NCBI RefSeq assembly: GCF_013267355.1
Contig: NZ_CP053985.1
Span: 6,634,001-6,698,000, forward strand
Direction: 5' to 3'
DNA: 64,000 bases
Origin: Achromobacter pestifer
Lineage (GTDB): Bacteria; Pseudomonadota; Gammaproteobacteria; Burkholderiales; Burkholderiaceae_B
Under the pieces are notes generated by a model. The model was not told the origin of the DNA, made no database searches, and saw only the letters and a list, made by a program, of their open reading frames with translations. This document shows positions 50,848 through 60,247 of the stretch, piece by piece; within the stretch, counting starts at the first letter, position 1, and each line of letters opens with the position of its first letter. A program made the translations under genes and the position numbers.

Positions 50848-51322
50848 GACCTTGTCTCAAAGGAATCCGCGGACGGGTGGTGCGCCGGCCAGGCACAGCC
50901 GCCAAGCTACTGAACTGCGGCATGGGCGGTTCCGTTCTGGGTCATATCCAGGACGAAATCCCACTCGCGCTCCAAGCCTTCACGCCCAGGGATTCGTGTT
51001 GTTACTTACAAATGACAAAATATGACAATATGCTATTTATATGACTGTTGATTTCAATATGTAATTTATTGATGCCACAACAGAAAACCTGATTACCGGC
51101 ATCAGGCGGGCTTGCGCGGGGAAGGCGATGGAGGCGGCTCAGTCAGGGCTGAACGCGGGAAACGCGGGCAGTGTCGAGCAGACACGCCCCGCAGGCCGTG
51201 TTACGGCGTTTGCGTAAAGGCTTGGGTGTAGATCAGACGAAACCGCAGATGAATCCGCGGCCCGAAGAGACGGCCCACTCCCAAGCGGACGCCGGGCGGC
51301 GTGCAGGAGCGGGCCGCAGTTC
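50848..51322. promoter_or_regulatory. Invasin upstream region with phased ATGAC repeats
   Basis: This 475-bp gap contains a strongly AT-rich section at ~51000-51080. It has ATGACA at 51012-51017 and 51022-51027 and ATGACT at 51041-51046, start-to-start 10 and 19 bp, about one and two helical turns. That suggests a regulator binding one face of the DNA before the invasin promoter. A 29-codon ORF (51128-51217) is present but not trusted. Confidence 0.45.
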
Positions 51323-52780
51323 CTAGTTGAACGGCCAGACTGGCGGATGCGTGCCAGGCGGGCTGGACGGCCGCGTCCAACGGGCCGGTGTTTCGGAGAA
51401 CTGCGCGGCGTGGCGCAGAGCCTCCAGTTCGCCGAAGCCCGAGGGCTCGGTTTCCAGCAAGCCGTCGAAACCCGGCATGGGACAGGCCAGCCCGCCCTCG
51501 ACCCGGCCCAACCCGCGCAGCCAATGCGCGGTTTGCGCCAGCGACACGCGCACGTGCCAGCTGCCGCCCTCGGTCGCCTGGCGCGCCAGCGCGGCCTGCG
51601 CGCCGAATGCCATCAGGTAGCCCGAGGCATGGTCCAGGATCTGCATGGGCATGGGCTTGGGCGCGTCCTGGCCCGCGGCCTGCGCTTCCGCATGGTTGAA
51701 GCCCGTGGCGGTCTGCACCAGGGAATCGAAGCCGCGGCGGCCGGCCCAGGGGCCCTTGTCGCCATAGGCGGACAAGGACACGTAAACAATGCCCGGACGG
51801 ATGCGCGCCGCGTCCTGCGGGCCGAAGCCCAGCGCGGCCAGGCCGCCGGGGCGGTAACCCTGCACGAACACGTGCGCGCTGCGCAGCAGGTTGCCCAGCG
51901 CGATGCGGCCGTCGGCCGTGTCCAGGTCGGCCAGCACCGACAGCTTGCCGCGGCTGGTGTCGATGATGTTGTCGATGTTGGGCAGATGCGGGGAATTAAG
52001 CAGCATCACGTCGGCGCCGTAGGCCGCCAGCGCCCGGCCGCAGACCGGGCCGGCGATGATGCGGGTCAGGTCCAGCACTCGGATGTCCTTGAGCGGCCTG
52101 GCGCCGTTGCCATACTTGGGCAAGGGCCGCGGATCGGCCTCGCCGATGCGCTCGATGGTCAGCAAGGGCTGCGCCGCCACCGCCACGGCTTGGGGGTGGC
52201 GGTCCCATTCGTCGAAGCTGCGCATGGCGGCCACGGGCAGGCCCGCATCGGCGGCCACCTGTTCGAAGTCCAGGGCCTTCCAGCGGCTCAGGGCGCGCTC
52301 CACCATTGCGCGGGTGGTGTCTTCCCCGGCGGGACAGCCCAGCAGCGCCAGCGCGCCATCCCGGTGATGGGCGAAATTTGCGTGGATGCGGACCCAGCCG
52401 TCGTCGCCGCAACGATACAGGCCGGTGATGGGATCCCAGGGATTCGGGGTGATGCCGTTGATGGTGTAGTGGCTGCGGCATTCCTGCGCCGCGTGCAGCA
52501 TGTCGACGCTGACCTGCTGCCTGGCGCCGCCGCGCAAGTGCCAGAATTCGGCCGCGGCCAGCGCGGCCGCGGCCATGCTGGCCTGCGCCGCCGCGCCGAC
52601 GGCGAAGGACGATGGGAGTACCGGGTCGGCGCCAGTCAACACCACGTGGTCCAGCGACTCGTCCGGTAGATCCACCGAGCGCCAGAGCTTCTGCAAAACG
52701 TCGCGCGACGCATTGCCTGCGGGTGTGCGGCCCCTCAGAAAAGACGGGCGTAGGTCCATCAGATTTCCCATAGCGTTCAT
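51323..52780 (-). CDS. Class III (CaiB/BaiF) CoA-transferase
   Basis: A 485-residue CoA-transferase of the formyl-CoA-transferase/alpha-methylacyl-CoA racemase family. Features are PLKDIRVLDLTRIIAGPVCGRALAAYGADVM, the loop with catalytic-type Asp (NIDNIIDTSRGKLS), FVQGYRPGGLAALGFGP, IVYVSLSAYGDKGPWAGRRG and ILDHASGYLMAFGAQAAL. The N-terminal ~220 residues look like a degenerate second copy of the fold. It stands alone, so the acyl substrate is unknown. ATG 52780 or 52771 may start it. Confidence 0.87.
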   Translation of the reverse strand: MNAMGNLMDLRPSFLRGRTPAGNASRDVLQKLWRSVDLPDESLDHVVLTGADPVLPSSFAVGAAAQASMAAAALAAAEFWHLRGGARQQVSVDMLHAAQECRSHYTINGITPNPWDPITGLYRCGDDGWVRIHANFAHHRDGALALLGCPAGEDTTRAMVERALSRWKALDFEQVAADAGLPVAAMRSFDEWDRHPQAVAVAAQPLLTIERIGEADPRPLPKYGNGARPLKDIRVLDLTRIIAGPVCGRALAAYGADVMLLNSPHLPNIDNIIDTSRGKLSVLADLDTADGRIALGNLLRSAHVFVQGYRPGGLAALGFGPQDAARIRPGIVYVSLSAYGDKGPWAGRRGFDSLVQTATGFNHAEAQAAGQDAPKPMPMQILDHASGYLMAFGAQAALARQATEGGSWHVRVSLAQTAHWLRGLGRVEGGLACPMPGFDGLLETEPSGFGELEALRHAAQFSETPARWTRPSSPPGTHPPVWPFN

Positions 52781-53055
52781 CTTGCTCTAGTCGTTTATTT
52801 GAATTACATGGCGGGGCCCAGGCCGCGTCAATACGCGCGGCGCGCCAGCGTGTTTCATGGTTTGACCGCAAAGCGCCGCGATCCGGCCGCGCCGCGCGGA
52901 TTCCCCTGCGAGGTCCGCTGCGTCAGCCTGCGCAGGCAAGGACACATCTACTCGTAGTTTTTACATCGTCTTCCAAGCCCGCGCCGCCCGCGCGCCCATA
53001 AGGCGGACGCAATATAGAATGCCAGCCTCGCCGCCTCCCCTGCCCTGGACCGCCC

Positions 53056-54474
53056 ATGAACACGCTGCTCTGGCTGCGCACCGACCTGCGCGCGCACGAC
53101 AATCCCGCCCTGGCCGCGGCCGCCGAAGGCGGCACGGTCACCGCCCTGTTCCTGGCCGCGCCCGGCCAATGGCGCCTGCATGGCGACGCGCCGGCCAAGG
53201 TCGATTTCTGGCTGCGCAACCTGCGCGAACTCTCGCGCGAGCTCGGGCGCCTGGGCATACCGCTGCGGCTGCTGACGGTGCATGACTGGAGCGAGGCGCC
53301 GAACGCGCTGGCCACCTTCTGTCGCGATCACGCCATCGGCCAGGTCCACGCCAATGCCGAATGGGCCGTCAACGAACGGCGCCGCGATGCCGCGGTCGCC
53401 GCCCGCCTGCGGGCCATGGGGGTGGACTGGACGCAGCATCACGGCGCTACGCTGCTGCGGCCCGGCACGGTGCTGACCGGCAAGAGCGAGTGCTATCGCG
53501 TCTACACCCCTTATGCGCGGGCCTGCCGCGAACGGCTGCGCACGGCGCCGCTGCGCGCCCTGCCCGCCCCGCGCGCGCAGACGCCGCCGTCCTGGCCGGC
53601 GGATCCGCTGCCCGCGGCCTTCGAAGGTTTCGATGCGCCCGCCGAGCCGGTGCGCGCGCTCTGGCCCGCCGGCGAGAACGCGGCCAGCGAACGGCTCGAC
53701 GCCTTTGCCGACGGCATCATCGACGCCTATCAGGAAGAACGCGACTTCCCCTCGCTGCCGGCCACCAGCTGCCTCTCGCCCTATCTGGCGGCGGGCGTGC
53801 TGTCGCCGGGCCAGGCCTTGCGCGCGGCACTGGCCGCCAACCAGGGCGAAGTGGACGGCGGCAAGCGCGGCGCCGCCACCTGGATCAACGAACTGCTGTG
53901 GCGCGAGTTCTATCAGCATCTGCTGGCCGCCTACCCCAGGCTGTCCATGCACCAGCCCATGAAGCCGGAGACCGCGGCCGTGCCCTGGCGCGACGCGCCG
54001 GACGACCTGCATGCCTGGCAGCAAGGCCAGACCGGCATCCCCATCGTCGACGCGGCGATGCGGCAGCTGCTGGCGCTGGGCTGGATGCACAACCGCCTGC
54101 GCATGGTGACGGCCATGTTCCTGTCCAAGAACCTGCTGATCGACTGGCGGCTGGGCGAGGCCTGGTTCATGGCGCGGCTGGTGGACGGCGACCTCGCCGC
54201 CAACAACGGCGGCTGGCAGTGGAGCGCGTCCACGGGCGCGGACGCGGTGCCCTACTTCCGCATCTTCAATCCGCTGTCGCAGTCGCGCAAATTCGATCCG
54301 GATGGGGTGTTCCTGCGCGAATGGCTGCCGGAACTGGCGCACCTGGACCGCCGCGCCATCCACGATCCCAGTCCCATGGAGCGTGCGGGCGCAGGCTACC
54401 CGCTGCCCATCGTCGACCTGGCCCAGAGCCGGCTGCGCGCGCTGGAGGCGTTCAGCGGACTGCCGCCGGCCTGA
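53056..54474 (+). CDS. phr: Deoxyribodipyrimidine photolyase
   Basis: A 472-residue class I CPD photolyase that repairs UV dimers with blue light. The N-terminal antenna domain begins LLWLRTDLRAHDNPALAAA. The FAD domain has the family motifs TSCLSPYLAAGVLSPGQ, WINELLWREFYQHLLAAYP, MRQLLALGWMHNRLRMVTAMFLSKNL split across ~335-360, and the cofactor loop NNGGWQWSASTGADA. It is divergent from the CoA-transferase with 275 bp between them, where nothing else was seen. Confidence 0.95.
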   Translation: MNTLLWLRTDLRAHDNPALAAAAEGGTVTALFLAAPGQWRLHGDAPAKVDFWLRNLRELSRELGRLGIPLRLLTVHDWSEAPNALATFCRDHAIGQVHANAEWAVNERRRDAAVAARLRAMGVDWTQHHGATLLRPGTVLTGKSECYRVYTPYARACRERLRTAPLRALPAPRAQTPPSWPADPLPAAFEGFDAPAEPVRALWPAGENAASERLDAFADGIIDAYQEERDFPSLPATSCLSPYLAAGVLSPGQALRAALAANQGEVDGGKRGAATWINELLWREFYQHLLAAYPRLSMHQPMKPETAAVPWRDAPDDLHAWQQGQTGIPIVDAAMRQLLALGWMHNRLRMVTAMFLSKNLLIDWRLGEAWFMARLVDGDLAANNGGWQWSASTGADAVPYFRIFNPLSQSRKFDPDGVFLREWLPELAHLDRRAIHDPSPMERAGAGYPLPIVDLAQSRLRALEAFSGLPPA

Positions 54475-54587
54475 GGCGCGCGGGACGGGCGTCGGCGTCG
54501 CTTGACCTAGGTCAACGCCGTTTCCGTCCGCGTCCTGGATGATGGCTCGGCGACTCCCCGCCAACGCCGATCGCAGGACGACACAGC

Positions 54588-55559
54588 ATGCGCGACCATC
54601 AGCAGGTCCCTGACCAGGAATACACGCTGCACGACGAGCAGTGCCTCATCACCCGCACCGACGCGCGCGGCCGCATCATCTATGCCAATCCCGCGTTCCT
54701 GGAAGTCAGCGGCTACACGCAAGCGGATCTGATCGGCAAGGGCCATGACACCATGCGCCATCCTGACATGCCGCTGGCCGCCTACGACGATCTGTGGCGC
54801 ACGATACAGCGCGGCAAGTCCTGGACGGGCGTGATCAAGAACCGGCGCAAGCATGGCGGCCACTACTGGTCGCTGGCCAGCATCACCCCCGTGGTGGAGC
54901 GCGGCGTCACCGTCTGCTATGCCTGCGTGCGCGTCAAGCCGACGCGCGCCCAGATCGAGACCGCCGAAAGCGCCTACCGGCGCCTGCGCACCGGCATCAC
55001 CGGCGGCTTGCGGCTGAGCGCGGGGCGGATCCGTCCCGGTGGCCTGCTGGCGCGCCTGCGCGACTGGCGGGCGGCGGGCATACGCGGGCGCATGCTGGCC
55101 TGGGCCGGGCTCTCGTCCGCGCTGTTCCTGGCCGCCGGCGGCATCGCGCTGCATGGCATGGCCGCCAATCTAAGCATCGAGCAACTGGGCTTGGCCGCGG
55201 CGGTGCTGGCCGCCGGTGTGTGCCTGATCTTCGCATCGGGCTGGGCCTACGCTCGCACGCTGTCCGGGCTGCTGGCCACGGCCACCGACTTCACGCGGCA
55301 GATCGCGGCCGGCAATCTGGGCACGCCGCTGGCGCCCGCCAACACGGATGACGAAATCGGCGCACTGAGTTTGTCGCTGGAAGCCACGCGCAGGAATCTG
55401 GTCGGCCTGGCCCGCGACGTGCACACCGGCATTGCGGTTACGACGAACAACGGCGCGGCGCCCGCCCTGCAAGCATCTGGCGCGGGCGACCTGCGCCATG
55501 CGATCGAAGTGTTCCGGATCGGGCGCGTCCAGCCCCTGGCTACGCGCCGGCCCTTGTAG
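54588..55559 (+). CDS. Aer-like PAS-TM-HAMP protein lacking the signalling domain
   Basis: A 323-residue protein with the layout of the aerotaxis receptor Aer. The PAS domain is at ~15-110 (LITRTDARGRIIYANPAFLEV, GKGHDTMRHPDMPLAAYDDLW), two membrane segments lie at ~165-215 (MLAWAGLSSALFLAAGGIAL, LGLAAAVLAAGVCLIFASGW) and a HAMP-like segment is at ~218-270. Aer proteins continue into a ~250-residue methyl-accepting domain, which is absent: the frame stops at 55559 after a short unrelated tail. It may be a truncated gene or a sensor acting on a separate partner. Confidence 0.82.
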   Translation: MRDHQQVPDQEYTLHDEQCLITRTDARGRIIYANPAFLEVSGYTQADLIGKGHDTMRHPDMPLAAYDDLWRTIQRGKSWTGVIKNRRKHGGHYWSLASITPVVERGVTVCYACVRVKPTRAQIETAESAYRRLRTGITGGLRLSAGRIRPGGLLARLRDWRAAGIRGRMLAWAGLSSALFLAAGGIALHGMAANLSIEQLGLAAAVLAAGVCLIFASGWAYARTLSGLLATATDFTRQIAAGNLGTPLAPANTDDEIGALSLSLEATRRNLVGLARDVHTGIAVTTNNGAAPALQASGAGDLRHAIEVFRIGRVQPLATRRPL

Positions 55560-55588
55560 CGCCGCGCCGGCACAGGCTTGCGGTGACG

Positions 55589-55921
55589 TCAGGCGCCGGC
55601 CGCGGCCTCTTTGTCCAGGCGCTTGATGAACACCTGCAGCTCCTTCACCACTTGCTGATCGCCGCGCGCCTGCGCGGCCTGCAGGCCCGACTCCCAGGCG
55701 GCGCGCGCGCCGTCCCTGTCGCCCTGCCCGAGACAAGCCTTGCCCAGCCATTTCCAGGCCACCGAATAGGCGGGATCGAACGCCAGCGCCGCGCGCAGAT
55801 GCGGCTCGGCTTCGCGGAAGCAGTCCTGCTCGACGTAGGCCTTGCCCAAGGAAAAACGCAGCAGCATGTTGTCCGTGCCCTTGGCCAGCATCGCTTCCAG
55901 CCGTTCGATCATTCCTTCCAT
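55589..55921 (-). CDS. TPR-repeat protein
   Basis: A 110-residue protein of about two to three tetratricopeptide repeats (LLRFSLGKAYVEQDCFREAEPHLRAAL in two parts, YSVAWKWLGKACLGQGDRDGARAAWESG). There is no signal or membrane segment, so it is probably a cytoplasmic binding module. ATG 55921 has AGGAG 9 nt upstream; the longer frame to 56317 crosses the neighbouring promoter. It is convergent with the PAS gene. Partner unknown. Confidence 0.82.
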   Translation of the reverse strand: MEGMIERLEAMLAKGTDNMLLRFSLGKAYVEQDCFREAEPHLRAALAFDPAYSVAWKWLGKACLGQGDRDGARAAWESGLQAAQARGDQQVVKELQVFIKRLDKEAAAGA

Positions 55922-56183
55922 TGCCAATTTCTCCTGCAGGCACGCCATTCGATCTGATTGCACATGATAGGACGGCAGCGCCCGAACCCTGGCAATGGCC
56001 CCGCATGGCGCAGGCCCAAATCGCAAGCCCGGCCGGCGCCAGGCATGCGCAGGTGTCGTTTCAGGGTATACCCTCAATGGCAATAGGGCTTTGCCCAAGC
56101 GCCCGCAGCGCGCTGCCCTAAAATTCCGCCCTTGCCCTTTCTCTGCCGCCGGGGCTTTCCTTTTCGTCCCGGCCCTGTCTCCC

Positions 56184-57389
56184 ATGCCCCTGCACCTCAT
56201 CGCGCTGGCCGCCGCCGCTTTCGGCATAGGCACCAGCGAGTTCGTCATCATGGGCCTGCTGCCCAACGTCGCCCAGGACCTGCGGGTCAGCATCGACGTC
56301 GCCGGCCTGCTGATCACCGGCTACGCCATGGGCGTGGTAATCGGCGCGCCCATCATGGCCATCATTACCGCCAGGCTGCCGCGCAAAGCGACGCTGATCG
56401 GCCTGGCCTCTACCTTCGTGGTGGGCAACCTGTTATGCGCGCTGGCGCCGAACTACGGACTGCTGATGGCCGCCCGCGTCTTCACGGCCTTCTGCCATGG
56501 CGCCTTCTTCGGCCTGGGCGCCGTGGTGGCCGCGGACCTGGTGCCGCGCAACCAGCGCGCCAGCGCCATCGCGCTGATGTTCACCGGCCTGACGCTGGCC
56601 AACGTGCTGGGCGTGCCGCTGGGCACCGCGCTGGGCCAGGTCGCCGGATGGCGCTCGACGTTCTGGGTGGTCAGCGGCATCGGCCTGGTCGCCGTGGCCG
56701 CGCTGGCCGCCTGGCTGCCGGCGCGCATCCCCATGCAGCCCGGCAACATCCTGCGCGAATTCAAGGTGCTGCGCGACATGCGCGTGGTCTGGCCGCTGGC
56801 CGCCAGCGTGCTGGCCTCCGCGGCGCTGTTCTGCGTGCTGACCTATATCGCGCCGCTCCTGCGCGAAGTGACCGGCGTGTCCGAGCGTGGCGTGACCGGC
56901 GTGCTGCTGCTGTTCGGCGTGGCGCTGACCGTGGGCAGCACCCTGGGCGGCAAGCTGGGCGACCGCAACCTGGAAGTGTCGCTGCGCCGCATCTTCATCG
57001 GCCTGCTGCTGGTGTTCCTGGCGCTCAGCCAGGCCATCCACGCGCTGGCGCCCATGCTGGCCGTGACCTTCATCTGGGGCGTGCTGGGCTTTGCCGTGGT
57101 GCCGCTGCTGCAGACGCTGATCGTGGACCAGGCGGCCGATGCGCCCAACCTGGCGTCGACCTTGAACCAGGGCGCGTTCAACCTGGGCAATGCGGGCGGC
57201 GCCTGGCTGGGCAGCGTGGCGCTGGGCCACGGCCTGCCGCTGACGGACCTGCCCTGGATGTCGGCCGGCATCACCGCCGCCGTCCTGCTGCTGACCTTGT
57301 GGGGCACGCGCTACTACGGGCGCGGCGCCGGGGCTACACTCGCTGGACAACAAGCTGGCGCGCTGACGCCCTCGCGTTCGGACGCCTGA
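56184..57389 (+). CDS. MFS efflux transporter (DHA1 family, AraJ/YdhP-like)
   Basis: A 401-residue membrane protein with 12 hydrophobic segments. The opening AAAAFGIGTSEFVIMGLLPNVAQDL and GYAMGVVIGAPIMAIITARLPRK place it in the DHA1 drug/sugar efflux group with AraJ and YdhP. The start is ATG 56184, since the longer frame has no membrane character before it. It is followed 13 nt later by a glutathione peroxidase gene, likely in one transcript. Confidence 0.87.
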   Translation: MPLHLIALAAAAFGIGTSEFVIMGLLPNVAQDLRVSIDVAGLLITGYAMGVVIGAPIMAIITARLPRKATLIGLASTFVVGNLLCALAPNYGLLMAARVFTAFCHGAFFGLGAVVAADLVPRNQRASAIALMFTGLTLANVLGVPLGTALGQVAGWRSTFWVVSGIGLVAVAALAAWLPARIPMQPGNILREFKVLRDMRVVWPLAASVLASAALFCVLTYIAPLLREVTGVSERGVTGVLLLFGVALTVGSTLGGKLGDRNLEVSLRRIFIGLLLVFLALSQAIHALAPMLAVTFIWGVLGFAVVPLLQTLIVDQAADAPNLASTLNQGAFNLGNAGGAWLGSVALGHGLPLTDLPWMSAGITAAVLLLTLWGTRYYGRGAGATLAGQQAGALTPSRSDA

Positions 57390-57402
57390 CCTGGGAGCCC
57401 GC

Positions 57403-57894
57403 ATGAGCACCATCCATGATTTCTCCGCCCGCGCCATCGACGGCACGGAACAGTCCCTGGACACCTACCGCGGCCGCGTGCTGCTGGTGGTGAACGTGGC
57501 GTCCAAGTGCGGCTTCACGCCGCAATACACCGGTCTCGAAGAGCTGTACCGCTCGTACCACGACGATGGTTTCACGGTGCTGGGCTTTCCCTGCGACCAG
57601 TTCGGCCACCAGGAGCCGGGCGACGAGGCCGAGATCCGCAATTTCTGCACCACGCAGTACGACATCACCTTCCCGCTCTACGCCAAGATCAACGTCAACG
57701 GCGACGACGCCCATCCGCTGTACCGCTGGCTCAAGGGCGAGAAGCCCGGCGTCTTCGGCACCGAGGGCATCAAGTGGAACTTCACCAAGTTCCTGGTGGG
57801 ACGCGACGGCCAGGTCATCAAGCGCTACGCGCCCACCGACACCCCGGCCGGCATCAAGGACGACATCGAAAAGGCGCTGTCCGCGCCGGTCTGA
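57403..57894 (+). CDS. Glutathione peroxidase family protein (BtuE-like)
   Basis: A 163-residue thiol peroxidase. The catalytic tetrad motifs are visible: Cys36 in NVASKCGFTPQY, Gln in GFPCDQFGHQEPG, and Trp/Asn in IKWNFTKFLVGRDG. It uses Cys in place of selenocysteine, so it probably works with thioredoxin as well as glutathione. Length is normal. It is in tandem with the MFS gene and convergent with the Lrp gene. Confidence 0.93.
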   Translation: MSTIHDFSARAIDGTEQSLDTYRGRVLLVVNVASKCGFTPQYTGLEELYRSYHDDGFTVLGFPCDQFGHQEPGDEAEIRNFCTTQYDITFPLYAKINVNGDDAHPLYRWLKGEKPGVFGTEGIKWNFTKFLVGRDGQVIKRYAPTDTPAGIKDDIEKALSAPV

Positions 57895-57902
57895 GGCGCG
57901 CT

Positions 57903-58370
57903 TCAGCGCAGCGGCGGCAGCCTGCGGCGCACCGTATGCGACTTGACGATGGCGGTGTTGGTTTCCGCAAATTCGGTCACGCGCTCCAGGATGCCGTCCA
58001 GGTGCGAGATCGAGCGCAGCACGACGCGGGCGATGAAGCAGTCATCGCCCGTGACCTTGTCGCATTCGACGAATTCCGGGATCTGCTGGATCAGGCCCTC
58101 CACGTGACGCAACTGCCCGGGCAAGGGGCGGATGCGGACGATGGCCTCCAGCGCGTAGCCCAGCGCCACGGGGTCCACGTCCAGGGTATAGGCCCGGATC
58201 ACGCCCGACTCTTCCAGCCGCCGCATGCGGTCCGCGACGCTGGGCGCGGACATTCCGACCTGGCGCGCCAGGTCGGCCGTGGTGGTGCGCGCATTGGCGG
58301 TCAGCATCTCCACCAGGCGGCGGTCGATACCGTCCAGAACCGGGTTTTCACTTTTTAGGTCGTTTTGCAT
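57903..58370 (-). CDS. Lrp/AsnC-family regulator
   Basis: A 155-residue regulator. The N-terminal helix-turn-helix is at ~12-60 (VLDGIDRRLVEMLTANARTT, DLARQVGMSAPSVADRMRRL) and the C-terminal RAM effector domain is at ~70-145 (ALGYALEAIVRIRPLPGQLR, GDDCFIARVVLRSISHLDGIL). ATG 58370 has AGGTGG upstream and is preferred over the GTG at 58379. It is divergent from an EamA exporter gene with 123 bp between them, the usual layout for an amino-acid-responsive regulator and its exporter. Confidence 0.92.
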   Translation of the reverse strand: MQNDLKSENPVLDGIDRRLVEMLTANARTTTADLARQVGMSAPSVADRMRRLEESGVIRAYTLDVDPVALGYALEAIVRIRPLPGQLRHVEGLIQQIPEFVECDKVTGDDCFIARVVLRSISHLDGILERVTEFAETNTAIVKSHTVRRRLPPLR

Positions 58371-58493
58371 AAATTCCACCTAAACAAAGGTTTCGGAATC
58401 GATTCACCACATCAACATCATATAACCAGCTTGATCCGCCTGGGATAATTTCTCCATCGAACATCGCGGCCGCAAGGCCCCTGGAGAACCCTC

Positions 58494-59399
58494 ATGAACC
58501 CCTCATCAGAACGCGTGGGCCTGGCCCAGATGGCCGCGGCGATGACCTTGTCCGGCACCCTGGGCGTGTTTGTGCTCGAGTCCGGCCAAAGCGCCTGGAA
58601 CGTGGTGTTCTTCCGCTGCGTGTTCGGCGCCCTCTCGCTGTTCCTGTATTGCTGGGCGCGCGGCCTGCTCAAGCCCGGCCTGTTCACCACCCGCACGCTG
58701 GCGCTGGCCCTGGCCGCGGGCGCCGCGCTGGTGCTGAATTGGGTGCTGCTGTTTTCCGCCTACCGGCTGGCGTCCATTTCGCTGGCCACCGCGGTCTACA
58801 ACGTGCAGCCCTTCTTCCTGATCGGCCTGGGCGTGCTGTTCCTGGGCGAGCGGCCCACGCGCGGCAAGCTGGCCTGGTCGGTGCTGGCCTTCGCCGGCTT
58901 GATGCTGGTGCTGCGCCTGTCCGAAGCCGGCGGCGCGGACGGCCGGGCCTATCTGTCGGGGCTGATGCTGGGGCTGGGCGCGGCGGCCCTCTATGGCGTC
59001 ACCGCCATCATCGTCAAGCGGCTCAAGCACATTCCGCCGCAGGTGCTGGCGCTGGTGCAGGTGACGCTGGGCGCCGTGATGCTGCTGCCCCTGGCGGACT
59101 TCAACGCCCTGCCCGCCGCGCCGCTGCAATGGGGCTATCTGGTTGCGCTGGGGCTGATCCATACCTGCCTGATGTACATCCTGATGTACTCGGCCATCCA
59201 GAAGCTGCCGACCACCTCCACCGCCGCGCTGAGCTTCATCTATCCGGCCGTCGCCATCCTGCTGGACTTCGTGGTCTACGGGCACCGCATGGACGCCATG
59301 CAGATTGCCGGCGTGGCCATGATCTTCCTGGCGGCGGCAGGCGTGAGCCTGAACTGGACCTGGCGCCTGCCGGGCCGGCCGCGCGCCGGCGCGGCCTGA
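58494..59399 (+). CDS. EamA/DMT-family exporter
   Basis: A 301-residue protein with ten membrane segments in two EamA repeats (LSGTLGVFVLESGQSAWNVVF, STAALSFIYPAVAILLDFVVYG). DMT exporters of this kind move amino acids or metabolites out of the cell. GGAGA precedes ATG 58494. The divergent Lrp-type gene is its likely regulator. Confidence 0.9.
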   Translation: MNPSSERVGLAQMAAAMTLSGTLGVFVLESGQSAWNVVFFRCVFGALSLFLYCWARGLLKPGLFTTRTLALALAAGAALVLNWVLLFSAYRLASISLATAVYNVQPFFLIGLGVLFLGERPTRGKLAWSVLAFAGLMLVLRLSEAGGADGRAYLSGLMLGLGAAALYGVTAIIVKRLKHIPPQVLALVQVTLGAVMLLPLADFNALPAAPLQWGYLVALGLIHTCLMYILMYSAIQKLPTTSTAALSFIYPAVAILLDFVVYGHRMDAMQIAGVAMIFLAAAGVSLNWTWRLPGRPRAGAA

Positions 59400-59456
59400 A
59401 CGTCGGCCAGACGGTAGGCAACCCCGGGGCAAACCCGTACCCGCCCCCCGGTTATT

Positions 59457-59479
59457 GGGGCCGGCGCCAAGCCGGCCCC
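59457..59479 (+). terminator. GC hairpin between the EamA and GST genes
   Basis: GGGGCCGG and CCGGCCCC form an 8-bp stem with a 7-nt loop, 57 nt past the EamA stop. No T-run follows, so this is only terminator-like. Confidence 0.4.
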
Positions 59480-59535
59480 GCTATCATGGCTTTTCCCTGC
59501 GCCGGCCGCCGCCGGCGCGACGTACAGGACATCCC

Positions 59536-60237
59536 ATGATCGATCTCTACTACTGGACCACCCCCAACGGCCACAAGATCACGCTGTTCCTCGAAGAAAC
59601 CGGCCTGCCCTACAAGATCCATCCGGTGAACATCAGCCGCGGCGATCAGTTCAAGCCCGAGTTCCTGGCCATCGCGCCGAACAACCGCATTCCCGCCATC
59701 GTCGACCAGGCCCCGGCTGGCGGCGGCGCGCCGATTTCGCTGTTCGAGTCGGGCGCGATCCTGCTGTATCTGGCCGAAAAGACCGGGCGCTTCCTGCCTG
59801 CCGACGTGCGCGGCCGCGCCGAAGTGTCGCAATGGCTCTTCTGGCAAATGGGCGGCCTGGGCCCCATGGCCGGCCAGAACCACCACTTTTCCGGCTACGC
59901 GCAGGAGCGCATCACCTACGCCATCGAGCGCTACGTCAAGGAAACCAATCGCCTGTACGGCGTCTTGAACAAGCGCCTGGCGGACCGCGAGTTCGTCGCC
60001 GGCGACTATTCCATCGCGGACATGGCGGCCTATCCCTGGATCGTGCCGCACGCCAAGCAAGGCCAGGACCTGAACGACTTCCCGCACCTGAAGCGCTGGT
60101 TCGACGCCATCGCGGCGCGCCCCGCCACGCAGCGCGCCTATGCACTGGCCGATACCATCAATACCGCGCCGTCCATCAGCGACGAGGAATCGCGCCGCAT
60201 CCTGTTCGGCCAGACCGCCCAGAACACCGCCCGCTGA
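59536..60237 (+). CDS. Glutathione S-transferase (YfcG/YghU-like Nu class)
   Basis: A 233-residue GST. The N-terminal thioredoxin-like domain begins IDLYYWTTPNGHKITLFLEE and contains NNRIPAIVDQ and SLFESGAILLYLAEKTGRF. The all-helical domain has QMGGLGPMAGQNHHF, the mark of YfcG-type disulfide-bond reductases. It could reduce disulfides using glutathione. ATG 59536 is selected because the family begins here. The GNAT gene follows after 10 nt. Confidence 0.92.
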   Translation: MIDLYYWTTPNGHKITLFLEETGLPYKIHPVNISRGDQFKPEFLAIAPNNRIPAIVDQAPAGGGAPISLFESGAILLYLAEKTGRFLPADVRGRAEVSQWLFWQMGGLGPMAGQNHHFSGYAQERITYAIERYVKETNRLYGVLNKRLADREFVAGDYSIADMAAYPWIVPHAKQGQDLNDFPHLKRWFDAIAARPATQRAYALADTINTAPSISDEESRRILFGQTAQNTAR

Positions 60238-60247
60238 AGGAACCGCC

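Noticed and set aside
51128..51217. 29-codon ORF with a GGGGAAGG-like ribosome-binding site upstream of the invasin
   Set aside because: It is too short, with no partner, repeat or conservation evidence in the window. It could be chance in GC-rich DNA.
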